Assembly: GCF_004346925.1 (NCBI RefSeq)
Contig: NZ_CP031167.1
Location: forward strand, 4,505,001 to 4,564,481
Source: Stenotrophomonas sp. ASS1
Lineage (GTDB): Bacteria; Pseudomonadota; Gammaproteobacteria; Xanthomonadales; Xanthomonadaceae
DNA length: 59,481 nt
Reading direction: 5' to 3'
Below the pieces are notes generated by a model, which was not told where the DNA came from, searched no databases, and worked only from the letters and a program-made list of their open reading frames with translations. The first letter of the stretch is position 1; each line of letters begins with the position of its first letter. The position numbers were made by a program, and so were the translations under genes. Shown in pieces: positions 48,887 through 56,871 of the stretch.

Positions 48887-49027
48887 GATCGCTCGACTCG
48901 TCTGTCGGCTAGTATCCGCAGATGCATGCTTGACGGTCCCTCCACCCTGGCTCCTACATACCGCGTAGGAGCCGGGAGGAACATACAAGCTGGCTCGACG
49001 GGCGTTGCTGAACGGCCCGGGCAAGGC

Positions 49028-49136
49028 GTGCCAACCAAGGTTGGCACCTACCAGGGCGGGCCGGCCGGCGTGCCAACCAAGGTTGGCACCTACCGCGGCG
49101 GGCAGGCAGGCATGGCAACCAAGGTTGGCACCTACC
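49028..49136. repeat. Tandem array of three GTAG-type REP palindromes, 42-base period
   Basis: Three near-identical units (49028-49052, 49070-49094, 49112-49136), each GTGCCAACC/GGTTGGCACCTACC, all in the same orientation with GC-rich spacers of about 17 bases. The third unit has one base change at its head. Confidence 0.9.
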
Positions 49137-49189
49137 AGAGCGGGGGCCCCGGCCGCCCGGCATTTGACGGCAGCCCGGCCAGGCCGCAG

Positions 49190-49325
49190 AATCGGCGCCA
49201 GAAGGGGAGTAGCTCCCAGACGTTGTCGCCGTCATTTCGAGCCCGCAGGCTCCGGTGCAACGGCAGTTCCAGCCGACTGGAACTGCGAGCGAGACCTTCG
49301 CCGTACTGGCGAAGCTCTGTCCCCG
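49190..49325 (+). promoter_or_regulatory. yybP-ykoY manganese riboswitch
   Basis: Carries both conserved loops of the yybP-ykoY class: AGGGGAGTAGCTCCC at 49203-49217 and, closing the structure, ACCTTCGCCGTACTGGCGAA near 49294-49313. CGTCATTTCG and a long CAGTTCC/GGAACTG helix lie between them. These RNAs sense Mn(II). It lies 75 bases ahead of a TerC/Alx gene, the classic target; CCCCGGATCC-rich sequence follows before the start codon. Confidence 0.87.
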
Positions 49326-49399
49326 GATCCCCCTCCCGATCCTCCGTTGCAGATCCTCGCCGTCCGGCCTGGCATTCATCTTTCCAACGGACATTCCCA

Positions 49400-50362
49400 A
49401 TGCAGACGATCGGTAACGTGTGGTTGTGGGGCGGCTTCGCAGCGGTGGTGGTCATCGCCCTGCTGGTCGACCTCGTGTTGATGCGCCATGGTGGACCGCA
49501 CAAGGTCACCTTCAAGGAGGCCCTGTGGTGGTCCATCGGCTGGGTCGCGCTGGCCCTGCTGTTCAATGCGGGCCTCTGGTACTACCTGAATGAGACCGCC
49601 GGCCAGGTGGTGGCCAACAAGGTCGGCCTCGAGTTCCTGACCGGCTACCTGGTCGAGAAGGCGCTGGCGGTCGACAACATCTTTGTGTTCCTGATGATCA
49701 TGAGCTACTTCGCGGTGCCGGAGGAGCAGCGCCAGAAGGTGCTGATCATCGGCATCCTGGGTGCGATCGTGCTGCGTACGATCATGATCTTCGCCGGCAG
49801 CGTGCTGATCAGCCAGTTCCATTGGCTGCTCTACGTGTTCGGCGCCTTCCTGCTGTTCACCGGCTGGAAGATGTGGTTCGCCGCCGGCCAGGAGCCGGAC
49901 CTGGAAACCAATCCCGCCCTGCGCTGGATGCGCAAGCACCTGCGCCTGCTGCCGGACTATGCCGGCAACGCACTGAGCGTGAAGCGCGACGGCGTGCGCT
50001 GGTTCACCCCGCTGTTCGCGGTGCTGATCCTGATCGCGGTCACCGACGTGATCTTCGCCGTGGACAGCATCCCGGCGATCTTCGCGATCACCACCGACCC
50101 GTTCATCGTGCTCACCTCCAACGTGTTCGCGGTGCTGGGCCTGCGCGCGATGTTCTTCCTGCTGGCCGGCATGGCCGACCGCTTCCACCTGCTGCCGTAT
50201 GGCCTGGCGCTGGTGCTGGGCTTCATCGGCATCAAGATGATGATCATCGACCTGTTCAAGATCCCGACCCCGGTGTCGCTGGGCGTGGTCGCGGTGATCA
50301 TCGCCGCCACCGTGGTACTGAGCCTGAAGTATCCGCCGAAGGAAGGCTCCGGCCACGCCTGA
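49400..50362 (+). CDS. alx: TerC/Alx-family membrane protein, probable manganese exporter
   Basis: A 320-residue inner-membrane protein with about nine helices. TerC-family signatures are GLEFLTGYLVEKALAVDNIFVFLMI (acidic residues within the membrane), ILGAIVLRTIMIFAG, and TPLFAVLILIAVTDVIFAVDSIPAIFAIT. E. coli Alx, also controlled by a yybP-ykoY element, takes part in manganese homeostasis. ATG 49400 was chosen from the start of the first helix; the frame is open far upstream but that part overlaps the IS element and riboswitch. Confidence 0.92.
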   Translation: MQTIGNVWLWGGFAAVVVIALLVDLVLMRHGGPHKVTFKEALWWSIGWVALALLFNAGLWYYLNETAGQVVANKVGLEFLTGYLVEKALAVDNIFVFLMIMSYFAVPEEQRQKVLIIGILGAIVLRTIMIFAGSVLISQFHWLLYVFGAFLLFTGWKMWFAAGQEPDLETNPALRWMRKHLRLLPDYAGNALSVKRDGVRWFTPLFAVLILIAVTDVIFAVDSIPAIFAITTDPFIVLTSNVFAVLGLRAMFFLLAGMADRFHLLPYGLALVLGFIGIKMMIIDLFKIPTPVSLGVVAVIIAATVVLSLKYPPKEGSGHA

Positions 50363-50455
50363 TCATGGCCGGCCGGCGGGATTGTCCCGCCGGCCGCACC
50401 CACTCTCCCGTTGCGGTGGCCTTGGTTTCGCGCCAGTCACCGCCATTGCTGAGGT

Positions 50456-51226
50456 ATGGACAACAACGCGCCCCTGCCCGCTGGCGACGTGCCGGCCCCC
50501 CGCAATGACCGCTCGCGCATCCTGCGGGCGTTCAATGTCAGCCTGGCCGCCGTGCTGGTGCTGGTGGCCGTGTTCGCCCTGCAGGGCACGTTCGATTGGC
50601 GACCGTGGGCGGTCGCGCCGCTGGAAGCCAAGGGCCTGCTTGGCCTGATCGGCGGCCCGATGCTGCATGCCTCGGTCGAGCACATCGCCGCCAACAGCAT
50701 CGCGATCCTGATCCTCGGCACGCTGGCCGGCAGCGTCTACCCGAAAGCCACCGTGCGCGCCCTGCCCCTGCTGTGGCTGGGCTCGGGCATCGGTGCGTGG
50801 ATGCTGGGCAATCCGGGCAGCGTGCACCTGGGCGCCAGCGGCGTGACCCACGGCCTGATGTTCCTGCTGGCCAGCCTGGGCCTGCTGCGCCGCGATCGCG
50901 CGGCCATCGCCACCGGCCTGATCGGCATGCTGTTCTACGGCGGCATGCTGATGACCATCCTGCCGCACGCCGATGGTGTGTCCTGGCAGTCGCACATGGG
51001 CGGCGCCTTCGCCGGCATCATCGCTGCGCTGCTGTTCCGCAACGCCGACCCGCTGCCGCCGCGCCCGCGCTACAGCTGGGAAGACGAAGAAGAAGACGTC
51101 GAACCGCTGGCCGACGACGAGCTGGAGCCGCCGTCACCGCAGCGCGTCCCGGTGCTGTGGCAGCCGCGCGAGGGCCAGGACTACGTGGTGATCCCGTTCC
51201 GCCGGCCGGACGAGCCGCGCGGCTGA
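50456..51226 (+). CDS. Rhomboid-family intramembrane serine protease
   Basis: A 256-residue membrane protein. Six or so helices carry the rhomboid active site: HASVEHIAANSIAILILG (structural His/Asn), LGASGVTHGLMF with the nucleophilic Ser in GASG, and SHMGGAFAGIIAALLF with the catalytic His. The C-terminal 60 residues are cytoplasmic, very acidic (WEDEEEDVEPLADDELEPP) and then basic. ATG 50456 has GAGG just upstream. The substrate is unknown. Confidence 0.9.
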   Translation: MDNNAPLPAGDVPAPRNDRSRILRAFNVSLAAVLVLVAVFALQGTFDWRPWAVAPLEAKGLLGLIGGPMLHASVEHIAANSIAILILGTLAGSVYPKATVRALPLLWLGSGIGAWMLGNPGSVHLGASGVTHGLMFLLASLGLLRRDRAAIATGLIGMLFYGGMLMTILPHADGVSWQSHMGGAFAGIIAALLFRNADPLPPRPRYSWEDEEEDVEPLADDELEPPSPQRVPVLWQPREGQDYVVIPFRRPDEPRG

Positions 51227-51232
51227 GCGATG

Positions 51233-51370
51233 GTAGTGCCGGCCGCTGGCCGGCAACCTCATGAACCGATAGTGGCCGACCTTGGTCGGCGCTCCTGCTG
51301 CATGCCAACCAAGGTTGGCAACTACCAGAGCATTCCGTCACATCCGGTAGCGCCGGGCCATGCCCGGCGG
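51233..51370. repeat. Cluster of four REP palindromes
   Basis: In order: 51233-51254 (GTAGTGCCGGCC type), 51269-51293 (ATAGTGGCCGACC/GGTCGGC type), 51303-51325 (TGCCAACC/GGTTGGCA type, reverse orientation) and 51347-51370 (GTAGCGCCGGGC/GCCCGGCG type). They fill the whole space between the convergent rhomboid and phosphodiesterase genes. Confidence 0.85.
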
Positions 51371-51380
51371 CATTGGCCGG

Positions 51381-52496
51381 TCAGTTCGCCGCATTCCCCG
51401 CCGCGCCCATCCCATCCACCGCCTGCCGGCCCAGTGCCGGGTCGTCGGTGAAGAAGGCATCGATGCCGGTGGCCAGGTAGGCGCGCATCTCGGCAACCGA
51501 CCCCTCTGCATTGCGCGCGTTGTCGGCGCCCTTGCGCAGATTGCTGGCCTGGAAATGGTTCTCCGGGCGGAAGGTATACGGAATCACCATCAGGCCCACT
51601 GCATGTGCGTCCTGTACCAGCGTGGTCGGTGTCCCCAGTGCACCCTTGGCGTCCAGCGGAATGATCGAGCGCAGCTCCGGGCCGATGCTGTCGGCGTAGC
51701 TGGCAATGTCCTTCAGTCCGGCCGGCGTCATCATCTGCGCGTAGGTCAGCTTGCCACCGGCCTTGGCGATGTCGGCCGGCTGGGTATCGCCCTTCCACAG
51801 CAGCTGCAGCAGGCGGATGTTGCTGCCCCGCCCGATCTTGCCGCGCAGGTAGCGCAGGTTGGCGGTCTCGAACGACTGGATGGTGACCGGCCCGACGTTG
51901 GTATAGGCGTTGCCGCGCAGCGCGGTCAGGAGCTTGTCTTCCATCGGCAGGCCGATCGACTGGAAGTAGGTCGGATGCTTGATCTCCGGCACCAGGCCGA
52001 TGCCGCGGTTGGCACGGCCGGCCTGCTGCACCAGGAAGGCAAGGATCTCGTCGAGGCTGGCAATGCGGAACTGGCCATCGTAGGCGGTGCTGCGCAGTTC
52101 CGGCAGGCGCTCACGTGCGTACAGCGTCTTCAGCTCGGCCAGGGTGAAGTCTTCGGTGAACCAGCCATCGACCTTCTGCCCGTCGATGACCTTGCTGGTG
52201 CGGCGGCTGGCGAATTCGGGATGCGAGGCGACATCGGTGGTGCCACTGATCTCGTTCTCGTGGCGGGCCACCATCACCCCGTCCTTGGTCATGACCAGGT
52301 CCGGTTCGATGTAGTCGGCGCCATCGGCGATGGCCTGCGCATAGGCCGCCAGGGTGTGCTCGGGCAGCAGTGCGCTTGCCCCGCGGTGGCCATAGACCGA
52401 CACCTTGTGCGCGGCCGGGGTGGAGGATTCAGCACTCATGGCCACCGATGGTGCCACGGCCAGCGACAACAGCAACGCACAACCCCACGACTTCAC
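51381..52496 (-). CDS. glpQ: Periplasmic glycerophosphodiester phosphodiesterase (GlpQ-like)
   Basis: Hydrolyses glycerophosphodiesters to glycerol 3-phosphate and an alcohol. The 371 residues start with a signal peptide (ending near AMSA, residue 22). The GDPD core follows: VYGHRGASALLPEHTLAAYA (catalytic His), YIEPDLVMTKDGVMVARHE (metal-binding Glu/Asp and second His), GLVPEIKHP and a C-terminal GIDAFFTDDPALG. It starts at GTG 52496 with GGGGAAG ahead of it; the open frame beyond reaches a repeat region. Confidence 0.92.
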   Translation of the reverse strand: MKSWGCALLLSLAVAPSVAMSAESSTPAAHKVSVYGHRGASALLPEHTLAAYAQAIADGADYIEPDLVMTKDGVMVARHENEISGTTDVASHPEFASRRTSKVIDGQKVDGWFTEDFTLAELKTLYARERLPELRSTAYDGQFRIASLDEILAFLVQQAGRANRGIGLVPEIKHPTYFQSIGLPMEDKLLTALRGNAYTNVGPVTIQSFETANLRYLRGKIGRGSNIRLLQLLWKGDTQPADIAKAGGKLTYAQMMTPAGLKDIASYADSIGPELRSIIPLDAKGALGTPTTLVQDAHAVGLMVIPYTFRPENHFQASNLRKGADNARNAEGSVAEMRAYLATGIDAFFTDDPALGRQAVDGMGAAGNAAN

Positions 52497-52563
52497 TGCG
52501 ACTTCCCCAAGCGGTATGTGATGGGCGTCAGTATGCGGCGGCAATGTGACAGGTGGGGGACCT

Positions 52564-52684
52564 GGGGTCGGATCCCCGCAGGGGCTCCGACCCATGTATC
52601 TGGTAGTCGCCGACCTTGGTCGGCGCTCTGCCAGCGGGCGTCGATGACCCGGACGCCCTGTGCCAACCAAGGTTGGCACCTACC
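52564..52684. repeat. Three mixed palindromic repeats
   Basis: A GGGGTC-type unit at 52564-52593 (inner stem CCCCGC..GGGG), a GTAGTCGCCGACC/GGTCGGC unit at 52603-52626 and a GTGCCAACC/GGTTGGCACCTACC unit at 52660-52684. They occupy the 199-base gap between the phosphodiesterase gene and mnmE, which holds no gene. The last ends 11 bases from the mnmE stop. Confidence 0.85.
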
Positions 52685-52695
52685 AGAGCTCCGCC

Positions 52696-54045
52696 TTACT
52701 TGCCGATGCAGAAGCTGGAGAAGATCCTGCCCAGCAGGTCATCGGCACTCATCTGCCCGGTGATCTCGCCCAGCGCGTCATGCGCCAGCCGCAGTTCCTC
52801 GGCGGCCAGCTCCAGGTGCTCGTGCGCCAGCTCGCCGTCGGCGCGCTGCGCGTGCTCCTGCGCACGCTCGATTGCATCCACATGCCGCGTGCGCGCGGTA
52901 AACTCGCCATCCACCTGCTCCCCTGCCCCGGCCGAAGCAATCGAACGCAGACGCGCATGCAGATCGTCGAGCCCGGCGCCGGTGGCGGCCGAAACGAACA
53001 CGCGGTCCGGATCGTCCAGCGTCGGCAGCGCCGTCAGCAGATCCGACTTGTTGTGGATGTAGACCTTGTGCGGCACCGCCGCCACGGCATCGCCCAGCGC
53101 CGCTTCGCCGGCCGCTGGATCGCGCGCATCCAGCACGATCAGCGCCAGGTCCGTACGCTCGATTTCCACATGCGCGCGGCGCATGCCTTCGCGTTCGATG
53201 GCGTCGCCGCCGTCGCGCAGGCCGGCGGTGTCGACCAGGGTCAGCTCCAGGCCGTCCAGGCGGATGGTCTCGCGCAGGGTGTCGCGGGTGGTGCCGGCGA
53301 TGTCGGTGACGATGGCGCGTTCGCTGCCGGCCAGCGCATTGAGCAATGAACTCTTGCCGGCATTCGGCGGCCCGATCAGCACCGCATGCAGGCCATCGCG
53401 CAGGCGGCGGCCGCGCTCGGCATCCCGCCGCAGCAGGGCAAGATCGCCGCGCGCCTGCTCCAGGCCACGCCGCACCTGTGCCCCACCAAGCGTATCCAGC
53501 GGTTCGTCGGCGAAGTCGATCGCTGCTTCCACATGGATGCGCAGCAGCACCAACTGCTCGACCACCGCGTCGATGCGGCGCGAGAACACACCATCCAGCG
53601 AACGGCGTGCAGCGCGCGCGGCACGGTTGTCGCCCGCGGCGATCAGGTCGGCGATGGCCTCGGCCTGGGCCAGGTCCAGCTTGCCGTTGAGGAACGCCCG
53701 TTCGCTGAACTCACCCGGCCGCGCCTGGCGCGCACCGAGCGCGATGCAGCGCGCGACCAGCTGCTGCAGCAGCACCGGGCTGCCATGGCCCTGCAGTTCC
53801 ACCACCTCTTCGCCGGTGAAGCTGTTCGGTGCCGGGAACCACAGCACGATGCCATCGTCGATGACCTCGCCGTCGGCATCACGCAGGCGCGCGTAGTGCG
53901 CGTGGCGCGGGCGCAGTGCAGGTGCACCCAGCGCATTGGCAATCGCTGCGGCACGCGGGCCGGACAGGCGCAGCAGGCCAACACCACCCGCGCCGGGCGC
54001 ACTGGCGATGGCCACGATGGTGTCGGTGCGGATCGCGTCGTTCAT
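52696..54045 (-). CDS. mnmE: tRNA modification GTPase MnmE (TrmE)
   Basis: With MnmG, installs the 5-carboxymethylaminomethyl group on wobble uridine of several tRNAs. The 449 residues have the N-terminal tetrahydrofolate-binding domain ([20 protein letters not shown]), a helical domain, an inserted G domain ([29 protein letters not shown]) and the essential C-terminal CIGK (FCIGK). It is three bases from the end of the upstream caspase-type lipoprotein gene and probably co-transcribed with it. Confidence 0.96.
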   Translation of the reverse strand: MNDAIRTDTIVAIASAPGAGGVGLLRLSGPRAAAIANALGAPALRPRHAHYARLRDADGEVIDDGIVLWFPAPNSFTGEEVVELQGHGSPVLLQQLVARCIALGARQARPGEFSERAFLNGKLDLAQAEAIADLIAAGDNRAARAARRSLDGVFSRRIDAVVEQLVLLRIHVEAAIDFADEPLDTLGGAQVRRGLEQARGDLALLRRDAERGRRLRDGLHAVLIGPPNAGKSSLLNALAGSERAIVTDIAGTTRDTLRETIRLDGLELTLVDTAGLRDGGDAIEREGMRRAHVEIERTDLALIVLDARDPAAGEAALGDAVAAVPHKVYIHNKSDLLTALPTLDDPDRVFVSAATGAGLDDLHARLRSIASAGAGEQVDGEFTARTRHVDAIERAQEHAQRADGELAHEHLELAAEELRLAHDALGEITGQMSADDLLGRIFSSFCIGK

Positions 54046-54048
54046 GGC

Positions 54049-56721
54049 TCAGAGTTTCTCCAGCTGCGCACGTGCCTGGGCCGCGCCGCTGCCCTGCGGC
54101 TGCAGGGCCAGGTAGGTGGTGTAGGCCTGTTTGGCCTTGGCCTTGTCGCCGGCGTTGAAGTAGGCGTCGCCCAGGTTGAGATAGGCCACGGCGCGCGAGG
54201 GGTCGATCTTCAGTGTGTTCTCCAGCCAGCGCGCCGCTTCGGCATAGCGCTGCTGGCGGTAGTAGACGAAGCCGAGGTTGTTGGCGGCCTGGGCGAAGTC
54301 CGGGCGCAGCTTCAGCGCCTCGGTGAACTGGGCTACCGCTTCGTCGTACTGCTTCTCGCGGTACAGCTGCAGGCCACGGTCATTGGCCTGCTGCGCGCGC
54401 TGGCGGTCGGACGCCGGGCCGGCGGTGGGCACCACCAGCTTGGCCTTGCCGCCCTGCAGGTCGGCCACGGTCACCGGCGCCTGGCTGCCCTTTGCTTCGC
54501 TGGCAGCATCAACCTTGTTGTTCAGCGCGATCGCATCGGCGGTCAGCTGGCGCGTATCGGCGTTGAGGAATTCCTGGCTGTCCGGCACCTGGAACACGAA
54601 CTCGCCGCCCTGCGAACCGGGCAGGCTGCCGAAGGCCGGGGTCTGGTGCGAGACCGCCGAGACCGCCGGCGCCACGTAGGCGGCCAGTTCGGTACCGGTG
54701 ATCAGCCCATCGCCGTTGAGGTCGCCCTTGCCGGCCAATGCCTGCAGCAGCACCCAGGTGAACACCGAGTGGCCGTTCGGGCCGGCGTCGGCCACCTGCT
54801 GGTCGGCACCACCGGCGGTCAGCATCTGCCGCGCGCTGCGTCGCGCGTTCTCGCGCAGGAACGACGACGACGAGGGACCGCCACGGGTCAGGCCCAGGCC
54901 GCTGTAGCAGGCATCCATCACGAACATCACATGCTTGGCCTGCATGCTTTCGGCGATGTTCTGGATGTCGGTCATCGCGATCGCGTCGGTGGCGAATTCC
55001 TTCGGATCCGAATCGACCGGAATGATGTAGCCGAGGTCGCGCCCGGAGGCGAGCTGGCGGGTCGCGCCATGACCGGCGAAGAACACGAACACGCGATCGT
55101 TCTTGCCGGTGCGGTCGTCGGCCAGGCGGTCGTGGAAGGCGGCCAGGATATTGTTGCGGGTGGCCTGCTCGTTCTTCAGCACGATCACCTGCGAGGACGG
55201 GAAGCCGAACTGCCCGGTCAAGGTATCGGCCACTGCCTGAGCATCATGGCTGGCGTATTCCAGCTTCGGCCACTTGGCGTAGGTGTCGATGCCGACCACG
55301 ATCGCCCACGACTTCTCGTAGCCGGTGGTGACGGTGGCGGCACCGGCGTCGCCCTTTCGCGCACGGGCGACGGTGAAGTCGCGGCCATTCCAGCCGGCGA
55401 ACTGGTAGCCATCGGCGATCAGCCGGTCGAGGATCTGCGGCAGCGCCTTCACCGCACGATCGTGGATGTCGTGGAACAGGATGATGCCGCGCTGTTCCTT
55501 GTTCACCTGGTCGAGCACGCGCTGCACGATCGACTCCGGTACCGGGTCGGCCCAGTCCATCGAGTCGATGTTCCACATGATCGACTTCAGTCCGGCTTCG
55601 TTGAGCAGCTGCAGGCCTTCGGCGTTGCGCGCGCCATACGGGAAGCGGAACAGGGGCGCGCGCTTGCTATCGACGTCCTTCAGCAACGTGTCGGTGTCCA
55701 GCACCTGCTGGCGCAGCGCATCGCCGGTGGTGCGCGACAGCTGCGCGTGGGTCAGGCTGTGGTTGCCGACCGCATAGCCCTCCTCCATCAGGTTGCGGCT
55801 GATCTTGGCCATCGGGCCAAGGCTGACCTTGCCATCGGCCTCGACCTTGCCCAGGTTGCGGCCCACTTCGAAGAACACGCCCGGCACGTCGTAGCGCTTG
55901 AGGATGGCCACCACTTCATCGGTGTAGGCCTTGTGCGGGCCATCGTCGAAGGTCAGCACCACGGTCTTGGCCGGCAGGTCGCGGCCGAAGATTTCGCGGT
56001 CGCTGTCCTTCATGGACATCGGGTACGGCTCGATCACCCCGTAGTCGCGCAGGATCGCTTCGCGGCTGTAGTCCTTGTGCAGGTGCGCGATGTAATCGTC
56101 CCACTTCTCACGCTTCAGCTCGATGGCACGGGTGCGCTCGAAGCGGCTGAAGATGCGGGTCAGTTCCTGGTTGTAGTTGCGTTCGATCTCATCGAGCGCC
56201 TCCAGGTCCTCGCCGATGCGCTGATGCAGCTTCACCGCCGGCAGCGACGAATCCGTGCCAATGCGCTCATGCAGATCACGCAGCACTTCGCGGAAGGCCA
56301 AGCGGTCGGCATCGAACAGTTCCGGCGCCGACTCGATGTAGTCCAGCACGGTACCCAGGGTGGCGAAGCGCTGCGGACTCGAACCGCGCAGCAGGGTGTC
56401 GAACTGCGAGGCGATGGCCGTACGTTGCTCCAGGCCATCATGGAACAGCTGCTGGCCCACACGCGTGGAGGTGCCACGGTCGGCGGCCGACTGCTGTTCT
56501 TCGTCGGCCAGCAGCACGATGATCCGACGGTAACCGTCGAGCTGCTTCTGCAGCGCAGCCAGCAACGGCGCGGCGGCCGGGTCGGCGGCGGCCGCGGCCT
56601 GCGCGCTGGGCTGGGTCACGCCGGTTACCGGTGCCTTCGCGTCCTTGTCGCCACAGCCGGCAACGACCAGGGTCAACAACAGCGAGGGCAGGAACAGGCG
56701 GAACGACGACGCACGCGGCAT
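54049..56721 (-). CDS. Lipoprotein with polysaccharide deacetylase, caspase-like (C14), EF-hand and TPR domains
   Basis: An 890-residue predicted lipoprotein: signal with lipobox VAGC (Cys23), then a helical Gln/Arg-rich region (50-215). NodB deacetylase domain about 250-450: TFDDGP (D259, D260), H321 and H325 in GNHSLTH, RFPYGA, and H417 in LFHDIH. Caspase/metacaspase-like domain about 468-710: SWAIVVGIDTYAKW, catalytic H551 (FFAGHGA) and C605 (MDACYSG). Within it lies a canonical EF-hand loop, residues 667-678 (DLNGDGLITGTE). TPRs occupy about 775-885. All catalytic residues of both enzymes are present. It sits between yidC and mnmE on the same strand. Probable role in the cell envelope; substrates and any self-cleavage are unknown. 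Confidence 0.9.
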   Translation of the reverse strand: MPRASSFRLFLPSLLLTLVVAGCGDKDAKAPVTGVTQPSAQAAAAADPAAAPLLAALQKQLDGYRRIIVLLADEEQQSAADRGTSTRVGQQLFHDGLEQRTAIASQFDTLLRGSSPQRFATLGTVLDYIESAPELFDADRLAFREVLRDLHERIGTDSSLPAVKLHQRIGEDLEALDEIERNYNQELTRIFSRFERTRAIELKREKWDDYIAHLHKDYSREAILRDYGVIEPYPMSMKDSDREIFGRDLPAKTVVLTFDDGPHKAYTDEVVAILKRYDVPGVFFEVGRNLGKVEADGKVSLGPMAKISRNLMEEGYAVGNHSLTHAQLSRTTGDALRQQVLDTDTLLKDVDSKRAPLFRFPYGARNAEGLQLLNEAGLKSIMWNIDSMDWADPVPESIVQRVLDQVNKEQRGIILFHDIHDRAVKALPQILDRLIADGYQFAGWNGRDFTVARARKGDAGAATVTTGYEKSWAIVVGIDTYAKWPKLEYASHDAQAVADTLTGQFGFPSSQVIVLKNEQATRNNILAAFHDRLADDRTGKNDRVFVFFAGHGATRQLASGRDLGYIIPVDSDPKEFATDAIAMTDIQNIAESMQAKHVMFVMDACYSGLGLTRGGPSSSSFLRENARRSARQMLTAGGADQQVADAGPNGHSVFTWVLLQALAGKGDLNGDGLITGTELAAYVAPAVSAVSHQTPAFGSLPGSQGGEFVFQVPDSQEFLNADTRQLTADAIALNNKVDAASEAKGSQAPVTVADLQGGKAKLVVPTAGPASDRQRAQQANDRGLQLYREKQYDEAVAQFTEALKLRPDFAQAANNLGFVYYRQQRYAEAARWLENTLKIDPSRAVAYLNLGDAYFNAGDKAKAKQAYTTYLALQPQGSGAAQARAQLEKL

Positions 56722-56774
56722 GGCGGACTCGATGGATGGAGGAACGGTGTGCCGGCGATTCTAACGCCGCATGC

Positions 56775-56801
56775 GAAAAGCCCGCCTTGCGGCGGGCTTC
56801 T
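56775..56801 (-). terminator. Rho-independent terminator downstream of yidC
   Basis: Stem AAGCCCGCC / GGCGGGCTT with a four-base loop, followed on the minus strand by TTCGC, so the T-tract is short. It lies about 70 bases beyond the yidC stop and about 55 bases before the next start. A REP-like dyad AGTCGACC/GGTCGACT ending CTAC lies beside it at 56826-56847. Confidence 0.65.
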
Positions 56802-56825
56802 GCGGGTCGGTCGGGGCTCAATGGC

Positions 56826-56847
56826 AGTCGACCAAGGTCGACTCTAC
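56826..56847. repeat. GTAG-headed REP palindrome (reverse orientation)
   Basis: Dyad AGTCGACC / GGTCGACT with an AA loop, ending CTAC. It lies between yidC and the caspase-type lipoprotein gene. Confidence 0.8.
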
Positions 56848-56871
56848 GAAGCCGGCGACCTGCCGGTCGGA

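Larger units (their letters stand above)
47785..48890 (-). mobile_element. IS110-family insertion sequence inside a GTAG-type REP
   Basis: An element of about 1.1 kb. Left outer flank: GTAGAGTCGAG at 47775-47785. Right outer flank: GCTCGACTCG at 48891-48900. Together these restore the stem of a REP palindrome. Both junctions share GATC (47785-47788 and 48887-48890), which must contain the recombination core. There are no terminal inverted repeats, as expected for IS110. The short side (about 12 bases) is after the transposase stop and the long non-coding side (about 125 bases) is before its start. Confidence 0.82.

Noticed and set aside
49028..49136. Possible CRISPR array (three regularly spaced repeats)
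   Set aside because: Repeats are REP palindromes seen elsewhere singly, spacers are short (about 17 bases) and similar in composition, and no cas genes are present.
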